Shown in pieces: positions 1 through 9,900 of a stretch of 64,000 nucleotides of DNA. How positions within the stretch are numbered: position 1 is the first letter of the stretch; each line of letters begins with the position of its first letter. Under the pieces are notes generated by a model that saw only the letters and a list, made by a program, of their open reading frames with translations, had not been told where the DNA came from and did no database searches. The DNA comes from Massilia sp. YIM B02769 (GTDB lineage: Bacteria > Pseudomonadota > Gammaproteobacteria > Burkholderiales > Burkholderiaceae_D), in the NCBI RefSeq assembly GCF_030411995.1, contig NZ_JASNRC010000005.1:205561-269560 (forward strand), written 5' to 3'. A program made the position numbers and the translations under genes.

Positions 1-56
1 TCCCTGCCAGTCTGCGACAGACCGGACCCGACCCGAAGCGGACCTCACAGCTACCG

Positions 57-233
57 CTAGTCTTGAAGCGAAGCGTTTCCGCAAACGAATTCAACGCCTA
101 GTGGCTGGGTGACTTCGAGATTGTCCTCTCCCGGTAACGGGCCGCGATACCGTTCAAGGTACGGATGCTGGAAGTTATCGGGCGTGCTTTCTGGAGCAAC
201 CACACCCCACACCCATCCCTCTGGGTGGCGCAT
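57..233 (-). CDS. possible small protein, 58 aa, function unknown
   Basis: Minus-strand frame from an ATG at 233 to a TAG at 57-59, giving 58 residues that begin MRHPEGWVWGVVAPE. The composition looks protein-like, with Trp, Tyr and Pro well spaced. The frame stays open upstream of the ATG as far as a TGA at 324-326, and that extra stretch also reads plausibly, so it could be the 3' end of a broken gene. No clear Shine-Dalgarno sequence precedes the ATG. It lies 29 bp downstream of another small frame on the same strand. I do not recognise the family and it may not be a gene. Confidence 0.25.
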   Translation of the reverse strand: MRHPEGWVWGVVAPESTPDNFQHPYLERYRGPLPGEDNLEVTQPLGVEFVCGNASLQD

Positions 234-262
234 GATCGAAATAAATCTACGGTCCGGATTTC

Positions 263-391
263 TTACCTTACCCCCAACCCGCCGTAGACAGCCTTTTTTA
301 TCAACCAGCGCACACGTCGCGGTTCAGTTATGCGTGCTTCGTCCGGTAAAGGCGATATAAACTGCTCTGTTGGCTCCAAACTTTTCTCCAC
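263..391 (-). CDS. possible small protein, 42 aa, function unknown
   Basis: Minus-strand frame from a GTG at 391 to a TAA at 263-265, 42 residues. It begins MEKSLEPTEQFISPL and ends in a basic/hydrophobic tail containing RRVRWLIKKAVYGG. It sits just upstream of the 58-residue frame at 57-233 in the same lower-GC patch. The start is uncertain: an in-frame TTG a few codons in has a GGAG sequence at suitable spacing. No family is recognised. The pair could be a small accessory operon or degraded coding DNA. Confidence 0.22.
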   Translation of the reverse strand: MEKSLEPTEQFISPLPDEARITEPRRVRWLIKKAVYGGLGVR

Positions 392-514
392 CCCTTTAGG
401 TCGGTTCCTGGCCGATAGCAGACCTCCCTAGCCTCATCCGCCACAACCGCATCGCTTAAGCATTGCTCTCCTATCGGCTAACCTCACGGTCGCCGTCGAG
501 GCAGTGAACACGAC

Positions 515-1054
515 TTACCGCTTCTCGTTATTCAATGCCTGCAGCAGCTTGAACGCCTCGTGCTGGATTGCCGGTTCCGCAGCCGCAAGCTCCTTGCTCG
601 CCTGGACATACGCCGCACGCTTGCGTTCTTTCTTTTCTTCCGGCGGCACAGCACTCGACATCCCCGGCATCATGATTTGCGGGCCGCTGTTGTACTTCTG
701 CTGGTTGAGTTTCTTGCCGTATGGGGTGTTATAAAAGCGGGTCATCTCGAGCGCCGTATCGGCGGAGATCTTGCCGGCCAGTGTAGGCGCAAGACGGCGA
801 TGCACTTCCGCCGGTGGCATCTTGTCCAGCTTGGCGTTCACGGCCTTGCGCTGCGCCTCGCTCGGGAAGCGGGTGCGGGCGGCGACCGCGCGCAGTTCGT
901 ATTCGACATGCATCACGCCGAGCAGGTCCTGCACGGCCTGGACGTGCGCCGGGCTGGCTGCAACGGCATTTGGCGCCGGCGCGGCAGTGGCGGAAAACAC
1001 AGGTGCGGCGACGAGCATGGAAAAACCGAACGCGGCTTGCATTACGAACTTCAT
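515..1054 (-). CDS. secreted DUF2059-like protein
   Basis: A 179-residue protein starting MKFVMQAAFGFSMLVAA, a classical signal peptide with likely cleavage after the Ala-rich stretch near residue 25. The mature part is helical and includes the sequence MTRFYNTPYGKKLNQQ near residues 106-121. That resembles the 'FY.TP.GKKL' hallmark of DUF2059 proteins, which are periplasmic and of unknown function. The reading frame extends upstream, but the ATG at 1054 is chosen because it begins the signal peptide and has AAAGGGA upstream. The charged C-terminus is rich in Glu, Lys and Ala. It appears to be a single-gene unit. The family assignment rests on that one motif. Confidence 0.6.
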   Translation of the reverse strand: MKFVMQAAFGFSMLVAAPVFSATAAPAPNAVAASPAHVQAVQDLLGVMHVEYELRAVAARTRFPSEAQRKAVNAKLDKMPPAEVHRRLAPTLAGKISADTALEMTRFYNTPYGKKLNQQKYNSGPQIMMPGMSSAVPPEEKKERKRAAYVQASKELAAAEPAIQHEAFKLLQALNNEKR

Positions 1055-1259
1055 ATATTTCCCTTTGGATGAGCATGTCATGGCGTCGAGGTGGCGCGCA
1101 GCGAGTATATACCGCTGACTTCCATTGGAATCTCGCCAATTATTGCAGGAATAAAAAAGGCCTTTAGTACGTTGACGACTGGCTTTCTTGCAATTCCGGC
1201 GAACGACCTCGTACACTCCGTTTTCCCGCGTCCCCTTTACCTCCCGGCTTGCACAGTCA

Positions 1260-1835
1260 ATGAACATCCGGCACTTCCTGATCCACTCTTATCTATTCTG
1301 GGCGGTCTTCTCGCTCCTGAATTTTCCGCTGCTGTGGTTCCTGGTCGTGCCCTTCCTGCCGCTTGTGTTCGTTCCGCGCGTATTGGAAATTTTCCCCTTC
1401 CTGTGGACGCCGGCAGTCGCGGCAGCAATATCGAGCGTGGTGTTGCTGCTCGCGGCCACCATGGCGACGCGCCGATGGCGCACGAAATGGGTCGTACCGG
1501 TGTCACTGGCCTATGTGGCGAATGGAGCCTTCCTGCTGGTTTTCCTTGCGATGGCAGAGCACGAAAAGAACGCGGCAATCGAAACGCGTTTGTCCACGCG
1601 CCATCCCGACTGCGTCGAAGTCCACTCGGTAATCGAATCGATCCAGCAGGCCAGTGGCGACTTCAACTTCACCGCGCACGCGCTGATCAAGGAAGACGAA
1701 AAAAACTTCTACTGGAGTTTCAAAACGATGGATTTTTTCGAGGGGCATGAAAGCCTGGACCGCAATTTCCCGTGCAGGCCATCGAAGGGGTGGACCACGG
1801 CGGCGGTCCGCAATCTCCCGCAGCGACCCGACTAG
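1260..1835 (+). CDS. hypothetical inner-membrane protein
   Basis: A 191-residue protein beginning MNIRHFLIHSYLFWAVF. Three hydrophobic segments follow (about residues 8-45, possibly a hairpin, then 53-72 and 82-100), after which comes a soluble C-terminal half of about 85 residues containing two Cys (in HPDCVEV and FPCRPS). The layout suggests a small membrane protein with a periplasmic C-terminal domain that might hold a disulfide. I recognise no family. It converges with the diguanylate cyclase gene; the two stop codons share the palindrome CTAG, so the genes overlap by four bases. Confidence 0.55.
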   Translation: MNIRHFLIHSYLFWAVFSLLNFPLLWFLVVPFLPLVFVPRVLEIFPFLWTPAVAAAISSVVLLLAATMATRRWRTKWVVPVSLAYVANGAFLLVFLAMAEHEKNAAIETRLSTRHPDCVEVHSVIESIQQASGDFNFTAHALIKEDEKNFYWSFKTMDFFEGHESLDRNFPCRPSKGWTTAAVRNLPQRPD

Positions 1836-2794
1836 ATCGGAGACGCCCCGCCATCCACCGCAACCCGGTCACGCCCGCCGCGCTTGGCCGCATACAACGC
1901 CTTGTCCGCCGCCGCGACCAGCGCGGCAGCCTCGTTCAACCCCGATCCGTCGAAGCCGGCCACGCCGATGCTGAGCGTGACCACCGGCCGCACGGCAGCA
2001 GGCGCCTGCGCCAGTGCCAGCGAGGCCACGTGTTCGCGGATTGCATTCGCATGCGCGCATGCCTGTTGGAGTGTGGTGTCCGGCAGGATGGCCGCGAACT
2101 CCTCGCCGCCGTAGCGCGCCGCCACGTCCGCCGGACGCTTGAGCATGGCCGCCAGCGCCTGCGCCACCGTCGACAAACAGACGTCGCCCTGCTGGTGGCC
2201 GAAGTGGTCGTTGTAGGCCTTGAAGGAATCGATGTCCATCAACAGCAGCGCCAGCGGGCTGCCGGTGCGCTGGGCGCGGCGCAGTTCGCGGTCGAGGGCG
2301 ACGTCGAAGTAGCGGCGGTTGGCGATGCCGGTCAGGCCGTCGACGTAGGAGCGGGCGCGCAGCGTTTCGGCATGCTCGCGCAGCTGGCGTTCGCGGCCGA
2401 CGCTGCCGCTGACGTCGCGGATCTCGATCAGGCAAAAGCGCGCGCCCTCCTCGACAAACGGCGTCACCGACACCACCTGGTCGATCCGCGCGCCGTCGAA
2501 GCTGCCCGCTTCGCGCAGCGGAAAAGGCGCGCACTCCTGGGCTTGCGGGACATTCCCCGCGATGTTCGACGCCAGCGCCGCCAGCACCGCCGTCTCCACG
2601 CGCGAGCCGCGCAATTCCGGAAACACCTCGAACAGCGAACGCTCCTGCACCCGCGCGCCTGCGTAGCCCGAGCGCGCCGCCATCCAGCGGTTCCACAACA
2701 CGATCCGGTGCGCGTCGTCGAGCACCACCAGGCCGCAGTTGACCAGGTTCAGGGCGCGCGTTGCAAGACTGGTGGCGGTAGTGGTGGCGGTCAC
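1832..2794 (-). CDS. diguanylate cyclase with N-terminal PAS-like domain
   Basis: Synthesises cyclic di-GMP from two GTP. The C-terminal half is a complete GGDEF domain: DGLTGIANRRYFD opens it and the active-site loop is RYGGEEF. An RxxD inhibitory site (RPAD) lies exactly five residues before GGEEF, so product inhibition is expected. The N-terminal ~120 residues (NLVNCGLVVLDDAHRIVLWN) look like a PAS sensor. No transmembrane segment is seen, so it is probably cytoplasmic. The start is uncertain: no ATG lies between the upstream stop and the PAS domain, and the GTG at 2794 (320 aa) is the best in-frame choice. It follows the molybdenum hydroxylase genes on the same strand by about 70 bp and may be co-transcribed. 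Confidence 0.82.
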   Translation of the reverse strand: MTATTTATSLATRALNLVNCGLVVLDDAHRIVLWNRWMAARSGYAGARVQERSLFEVFPELRGSRVETAVLAALASNIAGNVPQAQECAPFPLREAGSFDGARIDQVVSVTPFVEEGARFCLIEIRDVSGSVGRERQLREHAETLRARSYVDGLTGIANRRYFDVALDRELRRAQRTGSPLALLLMDIDSFKAYNDHFGHQQGDVCLSTVAQALAAMLKRPADVAARYGGEEFAAILPDTTLQQACAHANAIREHVASLALAQAPAAVRPVVTLSIGVAGFDGSGLNEAAALVAAADKALYAAKRGGRDRVAVDGGASPI

Positions 2795-2864
2795 GACGAA
2801 GTTGGAATGGGCAGGACCGGCGATGATAACGGAAATGCACGCCCTTGCCGAGGGCGGGAACGCC

Positions 2865-5084
2865 CTACTTCGCCGCCCGCATCCGCGCCCGGTCCAGCGG
2901 CAAGTCGCGCACGCGCACGCCGGCTGCCTGCGCCACCGCGTTCGCCAGCGCCGCAGCCGCCGGTCCCTGCGACGCTTCACCGGTGCCGAGATACGGTTCG
3001 CCCGGCCGGTCGATCAGATGCACCTCGAGCTGCTGCGGCACCTGATTGAACCGCAGGATCGGATACGAGGCCCAGTCGACGGTCTGGACCTGGCGCTCGT
3101 CGAAGCGCACCTGCTCCAGCAAGGTCCAGCTGGCCGACTGGATGATGCCGCCCTCGATCTGGTTGCGCACGCCGTCCGGGTTCACCACCTCGCCGCAGTC
3201 GACCGCCGCCACCGCACGCAGGATGCGCACGAATCCCGTCTCGCGCGCGACCTCGACTTCCAGCGCGATCGCGCAGTACGCCGCCAGGTTCTTATAACGC
3301 GCAAAGGCGAAGCCGCGGCCACGGCGCGGACCTGGCCGATAGGCGTTCCAGCCGAACTTCTCGGCGGCGCGCTTCACTACATCGATGGCGCGCGGGTCAT
3401 CCAGGTGGCGCAGGCGGAAGGTCACCGGGTCGGCATTCGCGGCCTGCGCCAGTTCGTCCATGAAGCTTTCGATGGCGAATACGTTGCAGTAAGCGCCGAG
3501 CGAACGCAGGGCCGAGGTGCGCAGCGGCGCATGCTGCTGGAAACGGTGCACCACGCGCGCATTCGGCAGCACGTAGTACGGGACCGCATTGCGGTCGCCG
3601 CCGCCCTCGGGCTGGGGAATCGGCTTGCCCGGCGGCGGCGTGAATGGCTTGGCCAAATGGGTTGCGGCCAGCAGGTTGCCGGCCTTGCCGGGCCGGTTGT
3701 TGTGCGACGGGCTGGTCACCGCATAGTGCCAGTCGGCGATGCGGCCATCGGCGCCGAGGGTGGCCCGCGCTTCCACCAGCATCGCCGGGCCGATCGGTTC
3801 CCAGGCATGTTCTTCCTCGCGCATCCACTGCACCCGCACCGGCCGGCCCGGATAGCTGCGCGCCAGCAGCGCGGCGTCGGCAGCCACATCGTCGGCCGCA
3901 TTATGGCCATAGCAGCCCGAACCCTCGACGTGGATGCAGCGGATGGTCTCCTTGTCCACGCCCAGCAATTCGGCCAGCGCCTCGCGCAGCGGATACACGC
4001 CCTGCGAGTGGGTCCAGACGGTGTACTGGCCGTCGACCAGCTGGGCCACCGCGCACGACGGGCCGACCGAGGCGTGCAGTTGCCAGGGCCGGGTGTAGGT
4101 GGCGCTGAGCGTGCGCCCGCCCGCCTGGACCGTGCCGCGTTCGAGGATGGGAATGGCTTCGGCGGGCCGCGCGCGCACGTCCGCCGGCACATTCGCCGTG
4201 CCCGGCAACGATGCGGGCACGTCCCAGCGCGTGGCGCGGGCCAGCGCCGTTGCCGCCTTCACGGCGCGGTATTCGCCGTCGGCGATCACGGCCAGGTAGC
4301 GGCCATCGCGCACCACCTTCAGCACGCCGGGCAGCCGCGCCACGGGCGCCGTATCGACAGCGACCAGTTGCGCGGCTTGCGAAGGCGGACGCACCACGCG
4401 CGCATGCACCATGCCGGGCAGGCGCAGGTCCTGCACGTAGGCGCTGCCGCCGCTGACCTTGGCCGGGATGTCGGTCCGGCGCAGCGACTTGCCCGACACC
4501 GTGTGCACGGCGCGTGCCCGCAATGGCGCCTTGCCGTCGGCGCGCAGGTGCAACTGGCGCCCGGCAAGCAGTTCGCCGTAGGTGACGCGTCGTCCGCCGG
4601 GCGCTTCGAAGACGCCGTCGCGCAGGGTCAAGGCGCTGTCGGCTAGCTGGAAGCGCTGGGCCGCCATGCCGGCCAGGATGAAGCGCACCTGGGCCGCCGC
4701 GTGGCGCAAGGCCGTGCCGCTGTCCTGCATCGAATGGCTGCCGGCGGTATAGCCCTCGTTCGGGGTGCGCGCGGTATCGGCCGTCACCAGGCGGATGCGG
4801 CCTGGGTTGACCTGCAACTCTTCCGCCGCCACCTGCAGCAGCGCGGTCTTGATGCCCTGCCCCAGCTCGGCCTTGCCGGTGAAGATGGTGACGGCGTTGT
4901 TCGCCTCGATACGGATCCAGGCGTCGAGCCATGGCTCTTTTTCCAGGCTGCCGGGCAGGCCGCCTTTTTCCTCGCCGCCGCCTCCTTCCTGGGTCCAGGC
5001 AGGATGCATGGCAAACGCCAGGGTCAGCGAGCCGCCGGCAAGCAGCAGGCGGCGCCGCTGCGGATTCGGCAAGGGCGCGTTCAC
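2865..5084 (-). CDS. molybdopterin-binding large subunit, isoquinoline 1-oxidoreductase (IorB)-type
   Basis: A 739-residue catalytic subunit of a xanthine-oxidase-superfamily hydroxylase or dehydrogenase. It begins MNAPLPNPQRRRLLLAGG, a short Arg-rich signal resembling a Tat leader, so the enzyme should be periplasmic. The molybdopterin domains follow. The GTGEASQGPAAAALANA segment near the C-terminus carries the family's catalytic Glu. Family members oxidise N-heteroaromatics (isoquinoline, nicotinate) or aldehydes; the substrate here is not evident. The GTG start at 5084 overlaps the TGA of the 2Fe-2S gene by four bases, indicating translational coupling. Electrons would pass through that subunit to the triheme cytochrome. 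No dedicated maturation factor lies nearby. Confidence 0.88.
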   Translation of the reverse strand: MNAPLPNPQRRRLLLAGGSLTLAFAMHPAWTQEGGGGEEKGGLPGSLEKEPWLDAWIRIEANNAVTIFTGKAELGQGIKTALLQVAAEELQVNPGRIRLVTADTARTPNEGYTAGSHSMQDSGTALRHAAAQVRFILAGMAAQRFQLADSALTLRDGVFEAPGGRRVTYGELLAGRQLHLRADGKAPLRARAVHTVSGKSLRRTDIPAKVSGGSAYVQDLRLPGMVHARVVRPPSQAAQLVAVDTAPVARLPGVLKVVRDGRYLAVIADGEYRAVKAATALARATRWDVPASLPGTANVPADVRARPAEAIPILERGTVQAGGRTLSATYTRPWQLHASVGPSCAVAQLVDGQYTVWTHSQGVYPLREALAELLGVDKETIRCIHVEGSGCYGHNAADDVAADAALLARSYPGRPVRVQWMREEEHAWEPIGPAMLVEARATLGADGRIADWHYAVTSPSHNNRPGKAGNLLAATHLAKPFTPPPGKPIPQPEGGGDRNAVPYYVLPNARVVHRFQQHAPLRTSALRSLGAYCNVFAIESFMDELAQAANADPVTFRLRHLDDPRAIDVVKRAAEKFGWNAYRPGPRRGRGFAFARYKNLAAYCAIALEVEVARETGFVRILRAVAAVDCGEVVNPDGVRNQIEGGIIQSASWTLLEQVRFDERQVQTVDWASYPILRFNQVPQQLEVHLIDRPGEPYLGTGEASQGPAAAALANAVAQAAGVRVRDLPLDRARMRAAK

Positions 5085-5566
5085 GAACGCCCTCCGCCCG
5101 CCTGGCCGCGCAGCGTATCGGCGGCGCGCCGTACCGCGCGCAGGATGCGCATGTGGGTTCCGCAGCGGCACAAATTCGGCATCATGTGGCTGCGGATCTG
5201 CGCATCGGTCGGCGCCGGATGCTTGTCGAGCAGGGCCTGGGCGCGCATGATCATGCCGGCGATGCAGTAGCCGCATTGGGCCGCCTGCTCGTCGATGAAG
5301 GCCTGCTGCAGCACACCCGGCTTGTCCACCGTACCCAAACCTTCCACCGTGCGCACCGGTCGCTTGCCGACCACCGACACCGGCACGATGCACGACATCA
5401 CCGGCGCGCCATCGAGCATCACGGTGCAGGCGCCGCACTGGCCGAGACCGCAGCCGAACTTGGCGCCATTCAGCTGCAGGTCGTTGCGCAGCACGTAGAG
5501 CAAGGGCGTGTCGGCGTCGGTGTCGACCCGGTGCCGTTTGCCGTTGACCTGGAGTTCGTAGCTCAT
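5081..5566 (-). CDS. 2Fe-2S subunit of the molybdenum hydroxylase (IorA-type)
   Basis: A 161-residue subunit that carries two [2Fe-2S] clusters and relays electrons from the molybdenum centre. The N-terminal plant-type ferredoxin domain has CGLGQCGACTVMLDG with a fourth Cys at MSCIVP. The C-terminal helical domain has QCGYCIAGM and LCRCGTH. The length is typical for IorA- or CoxS-like subunits. There is no signal peptide of its own, as expected for a subunit exported by hitch-hiking on a Tat-targeted partner. The start overlaps the cytochrome gene's stop as ATGA, and its own stop overlaps the large-subunit GTG, so the three genes form a tight operon transcribed leftward. Confidence 0.92.
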   Translation of the reverse strand: MSYELQVNGKRHRVDTDADTPLLYVLRNDLQLNGAKFGCGLGQCGACTVMLDGAPVMSCIVPVSVVGKRPVRTVEGLGTVDKPGVLQQAFIDEQAAQCGYCIAGMIMRAQALLDKHPAPTDAQIRSHMMPNLCRCGTHMRILRAVRRAADTLRGQAGGGRS

Positions 5567-6873
5567 TCTTTGCCTTTCCGGACCTGTTTCTCGAGCTCGG
5601 GCCAGTCGGGCTGGCCGGCGCCGTAGCGGCGCAGGTAGGCCGCCAGCGCGGCCGTCTGTTCGTCGGTGAGGATGGCGCCGAAGCCGGGCATCCAGCGCGC
5701 CGGCTCGCCGTCGGGCGGGGCGATGCCGTCGCGCACCAGGTGGATCAGGCTGCGCGGGTCCGGGTCGTACAGGGCCACCGCCTGCTGCAGCTGCAGCGCC
5801 GTGCCCGAGCTTTCGGTGCGGCCGGCGTCGTGGCAGCGCGCGCAGGCGTTGGCATACACCTGGTGCCCGAGGCGCATGCGCGCCAGGTCCGGGTCGTCCG
5901 GTTTGGGAGCGGGCAGGCTGCCGCGACGCGTGGCCGGCGTGTCGCGCGCGGGCGCCTGGGCCAGGTAGCTGTGGATGTAGGTCGCCAGCGCGTCGATGTC
6001 GGCCGGGTCGGCATGGCGCAGGTTTTCGGCCACGCTTTGCATCGGCCCGCCCGCCGCCGCATGGCCCGGCGCGATCCCGGTGCGCAGGTAGGCGGCAAGG
6101 TGGTCGCGCGTCCACGGCAGCGGCGACGGCGACCTGGCGTTCAGCGCCGGCACGTACCAGTCCTCAGCCTCACCGCCATCGAAGAAGCGCTGGTTGTCCG
6201 GGCCACCGAGGCGCGTGCGCGGCGTGTGGCAGGCGCTGCAATGGGCCAGTGCATCGGCCACGTAGGCGCCGCGGTTCCATTCGGCCGACTGTTTCGGGTC
6301 GGGGCGAATTGCTTCGTCGTCGAGATACAGGATGTTCCAGAAGCCGACCAGCGGCCGGAAACCGAAGGGGAAAGTCATCTCGTTCCGGCGCGCCGGGGCT
6401 TCCAGCGGCGGGCGCGTCATGAAATAGGCATACAGGGCGCGCACGTCGTCCTGGCTCAAGCGCGCGTAATGGTTGTAGGGGAAGGCCGGATACAGCAGGT
6501 GGCCGTCGCGCGAGACGCCCTTGCGCATGGCGCGGTTGAATGCCTCTTCGCTCCATGTGCCGATGCCGGTACGCGCATCCGGGGTGATATTCGTGCTGTA
6601 GACGGTGCCGAAGGGCGTCGCGAGCGCGAAGCCGCCGGCGAACGGCCGCGCCGGGTCGACCGTGTGGCAGGCGGCGCAGGTGCCGAGCGCCGCCACGCGG
6701 GCGCCACGCTCCACCAGGCCGGGCTCGAAGCGCGGGGTGGCCTCGATCGGCGCCAGCGCCGGGTGCCAGATGACGGCCACGGCCACGATGCCCAGCACGG
6801 CGGCTACCAAGGATAGCCAACCCAGCCAGCGCACGGCATGCCCGCGGCGCCGCCGGCGCCCAGCCTGTTTCAT
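5563..6873 (-). CDS. membrane-anchored triheme cytochrome c
   Basis: A 436-residue electron acceptor for the hydroxylase. An N-terminal Arg-rich stretch is followed by one membrane segment (about residues 15-35), leaving a periplasmic portion. Three c-type heme sites are visible: CAACH, CSACH and CARCH, spaced over three cytochrome domains. This resembles the cytochrome subunits that accompany membrane alcohol/aldehyde dehydrogenases and nicotinate hydroxylases, which pass electrons to the terminal oxidase. It is the first gene of the operon, and its TGA overlaps the next ATG. The start at 6873 is taken because it opens the anchor segment and has a GGAG upstream. The promoter should lie in the 114 bp shared with the divergent helicase gene. 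Confidence 0.9.
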   Translation of the reverse strand: MKQAGRRRRRGHAVRWLGWLSLVAAVLGIVAVAVIWHPALAPIEATPRFEPGLVERGARVAALGTCAACHTVDPARPFAGGFALATPFGTVYSTNITPDARTGIGTWSEEAFNRAMRKGVSRDGHLLYPAFPYNHYARLSQDDVRALYAYFMTRPPLEAPARRNEMTFPFGFRPLVGFWNILYLDDEAIRPDPKQSAEWNRGAYVADALAHCSACHTPRTRLGGPDNQRFFDGGEAEDWYVPALNARSPSPLPWTRDHLAAYLRTGIAPGHAAAGGPMQSVAENLRHADPADIDALATYIHSYLAQAPARDTPATRRGSLPAPKPDDPDLARMRLGHQVYANACARCHDAGRTESSGTALQLQQAVALYDPDPRSLIHLVRDGIAPPDGEPARWMPGFGAILTDEQTAALAAYLRRYGAGQPDWPELEKQVRKGKE

Positions 6874-6987
6874 CTCCGCTCCTGTTTCTTGTGTATTCTT
6901 GGTATGCAGTGTCGGGCGACCAGGCCGTGGCGGTCTGTTCGCTCGCGCACGATCCGGCCTTGCCTCCTGCCGATCAAACCCCATCTG

Positions 6988-9900
6988 ATGCCGATGAACG
7001 ACCGCCCTTCCCCCGACAATTTGCGGCACGATTTCCACCCGGCGGTCAGCGCCTGGTTCGCCGCCAGCTTTCCGGCCGCTACCGAGGCGCAGCTGCGCGC
7101 CTGGCCGCCGATCCAGGCCGGCCGCGCCACCCTGGTGGCGGCGCCCACCGGTTCCGGCAAGACCCTGACCGCCTTCCTGGCCGCCATCGACGCCCTGGTG
7201 CGCGAAGGCGCAGTGGCGCCGCTGCCGGACGAAACCCGGGTGCTGTACGTCTCGCCGCTGAAAGCCTTGTCGAACGATATCCGCGTCAACCTGGAGGGGC
7301 CGCTGGCCGGCATCGGCGCCCAGCTCGACGCCATGGACCTGGCGCCGCACGGCATCCGCACCGCGGTGCGCACCGGCGACACCACCACGGCCGAGCGCAA
7401 CGCCATGCGCCGGCGGCCGCCGCACATCCTGGTGTCGACGCCGGAATCGCTGTACGTCCTGCTCGGCTCCGACAGCGGCCGCGCCATGCTGCAAACCGTG
7501 CGCACCGTGATCGTCGACGAAATCCACGCCGTGGCCGGCAGCAAGCGCGGCAGCCACCTGACGCTCAGCCTGGAACGCCTGGACGCTCTGTGCACCGGAT
7601 GCGGCGGCCGGCCGCCGGTGCGCATCGGCCTGTCGGCCACCCAGAAGCCGATTTCCGCCGTGGCCGATTTCCTGGTCGGACGCGCCGGCGGGCCGTGCGC
7701 CGTGGTCGACGTCGGCCACGTGCGGGCGCGCGACCTCGGCCTGGAACTGCCGCCGGTGCCGCTGGAAGCGGTGATGCCGAACGAAGTCTGGGAGCGCGTC
7801 TACGACCGCATGGCCGAACTGGTGGTGCTGCACCGGACCACGCTGATCTTCGTGAACACGCGCCGCATGGCCGAGCGCCTGGCGCGCCACTTGGGCGACC
7901 GCCTCGGCGCCGGCCACGTGGCCGCCCACCACGGCAGCCTGGCCAAGGAGTACCGGCTCGATGCCGAGCAGCGCCTGAAGCGCGGCGAACTGCAGGCGCT
8001 GATCGCCACCGCATCGCTGGAGCTGGGCATCGACATCGGCGACGTCGACCTGGTCTGCCAGGTCGGCTCGCCGCGCAATATCGCCGCCTTCCTGCAGCGC
8101 GTCGGGCGTTCCGGCCACTTTGTCGGCGGCACGCCGAAGGGCCGGCTGTTCCCGACCTCGCGCGACGACCTGGTCGAATGCGCGGCCCTGCTCGACTGCG
8201 TGCGGCGCGGCGAGCTCGACGCGCTGCGCATCCCGCAGGCGCCGCTCGACGTGCTGGCCCAGCAGATCGTGGCCGAAGTGGCTTGCCGGGAATGGAGCGA
8301 AGACGCGCTGTTCGATCTCGTGCGCCAGGCCGAACCCTACGCCGAACTGCCGCGCGAAAAATACGACGCCCTGCTGCGCATGCTGGCCGAAGGCTACACC
8401 ACGCGCGCCGGCGTGCGCGGCGCCTACATCCACCGCGACGCCGCCACCCGGTCGCTGCGCGGGCGGCGCGGCGGCAAGCTGGCCGCCGTCACCTCGGGCG
8501 GTACCATTCCCGAGAACGCCGACTACACGGTGCTGCTGGAGCCGCAGGGGCTGTCGGTCGGCACTGTCAATGAAGACTTCGCGGTCGAGAGCCTGGCCGG
8601 CGACGTCTTCCAGCTCGGGAATACCTCCTATCGCATCATGAACATCGAATCGGGCCGCGTGCGCGTGGAAGACGCGCACGGCGCCGCGCCGAACATCCCG
8701 TTCTGGCATGGCGAAGCGCCGGGGCGCAGTGACGAGTTGTCGCAGGGCGTGGCGCGCCTGCGTCTTGAAGTCGAGCGCCAGCTGGCCGAACCGGCCGGCG
8801 GCAAGGGCAAGGCTGCGCCGGCCGACAACAGCGCCGCGCTCGATCGCGCCGTCGACTGGCTGGGCGAGCACCTGGGCCTGAAGGATGACGCGGCGAACCA
8901 GATCGTCGACTACCTGGCGCGCGCCCGCGCGGCGCTGGGCGCCCTGCCGACCCAGGACACGCTGGTGATGGAGCGCTTCTTCGACGAATCCGGCGGCATG
9001 CAGCTGGTGATCCACACGCCTTTCGGCAGCCGCATCAACCGCGCATGGGGCCTGGCGTTACGCAAGCGCTTCTGCCGCAACTTCAATTTCGAGTTGCAGG
9101 CGGCGGCCACCGAGGATGCGATCATCCTGTCGCTGTCGACCAGCCACAGTTTTCCGCTGGATGAAGTCTGGCGCTACCTGCGCGCCGCCACCGCCGAACC
9201 GATCCTGGTGCAAGCCCTGCTGGACGCACCGCTGTTCAACGTGCGCTGGCGCTGGAACGCGACCACGGCGCTGGCCCTGCCGCGCTTTGCCGGCGGGCGC
9301 AAGGTGGCGCCGCAGCTGCAGCGCATGAAAAGCGACGACCTGCTGGCCACCATCTTCCCGGACGGTGCCGCCTGCCTGGAAAACATCGTGGGCGAGCGCG
9401 AGCTGCCGGAACACCCGCTGGTCGACCAGACCCTGGACGACTGCCTGCACGACGCCATGGACAGCGAAGGCTGGCTGGCGCTGCTGCGGCGCATGGAAAA
9501 CGGTGACGTCCGCCTGCTGGCGCGCGACTTGCCCGCGCCCTCGCCGCTGGCGGCCGAGATCCTGAACGCCCGTCCCTACGCCTTCCTCGACGATGCGCCG
9601 CTGGAAGAACGCCGCACCCAGGCCGTGCTGAACCGGCACTGGAGCGACCCGGCTTCTCCTGACGACCTGGGCGCGCTCGATCTCGACGCCATTAAGGCCG
9701 TGGCCGAGGAAGCCTGGCCGCGCGCCAGGAATGCCGACGAGGTGCAGGAAGCGCTGGTGGCGCTGGCCTGCGTCACGCAGGAGGAGGCCGTGCGCCAGGC
9801 GCAAGCAGATGAAAATTGGCCGGCCTGGCTGGCCGCTCTGGCAACGGCGGGCCGCGCCACGCGTATGCGCGGTGCCGGCGGCGTCGACTTCTGGGTCGCG

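Larger units (their letters stand above)
1..514. other. lower-GC left edge without a recognised gene
   Basis: This stretch precedes the first recognisable gene. By eye it is clearly less GC-rich than the rest of the window. Two short minus-strand frames (listed separately) have protein-like composition but no family I recognise. The first 56 bases hold nothing I can name. It could be the remains of an accessory insertion whose body lies outside the window. Confidence 0.5.

Noticed and set aside
6874-9015. N-terminal extension of the triheme cytochrome through the helicase gene
   Set aside because: The frame stays open by chance in high-GC antisense; the membrane anchor and ribosome-binding site define the start at 6873.
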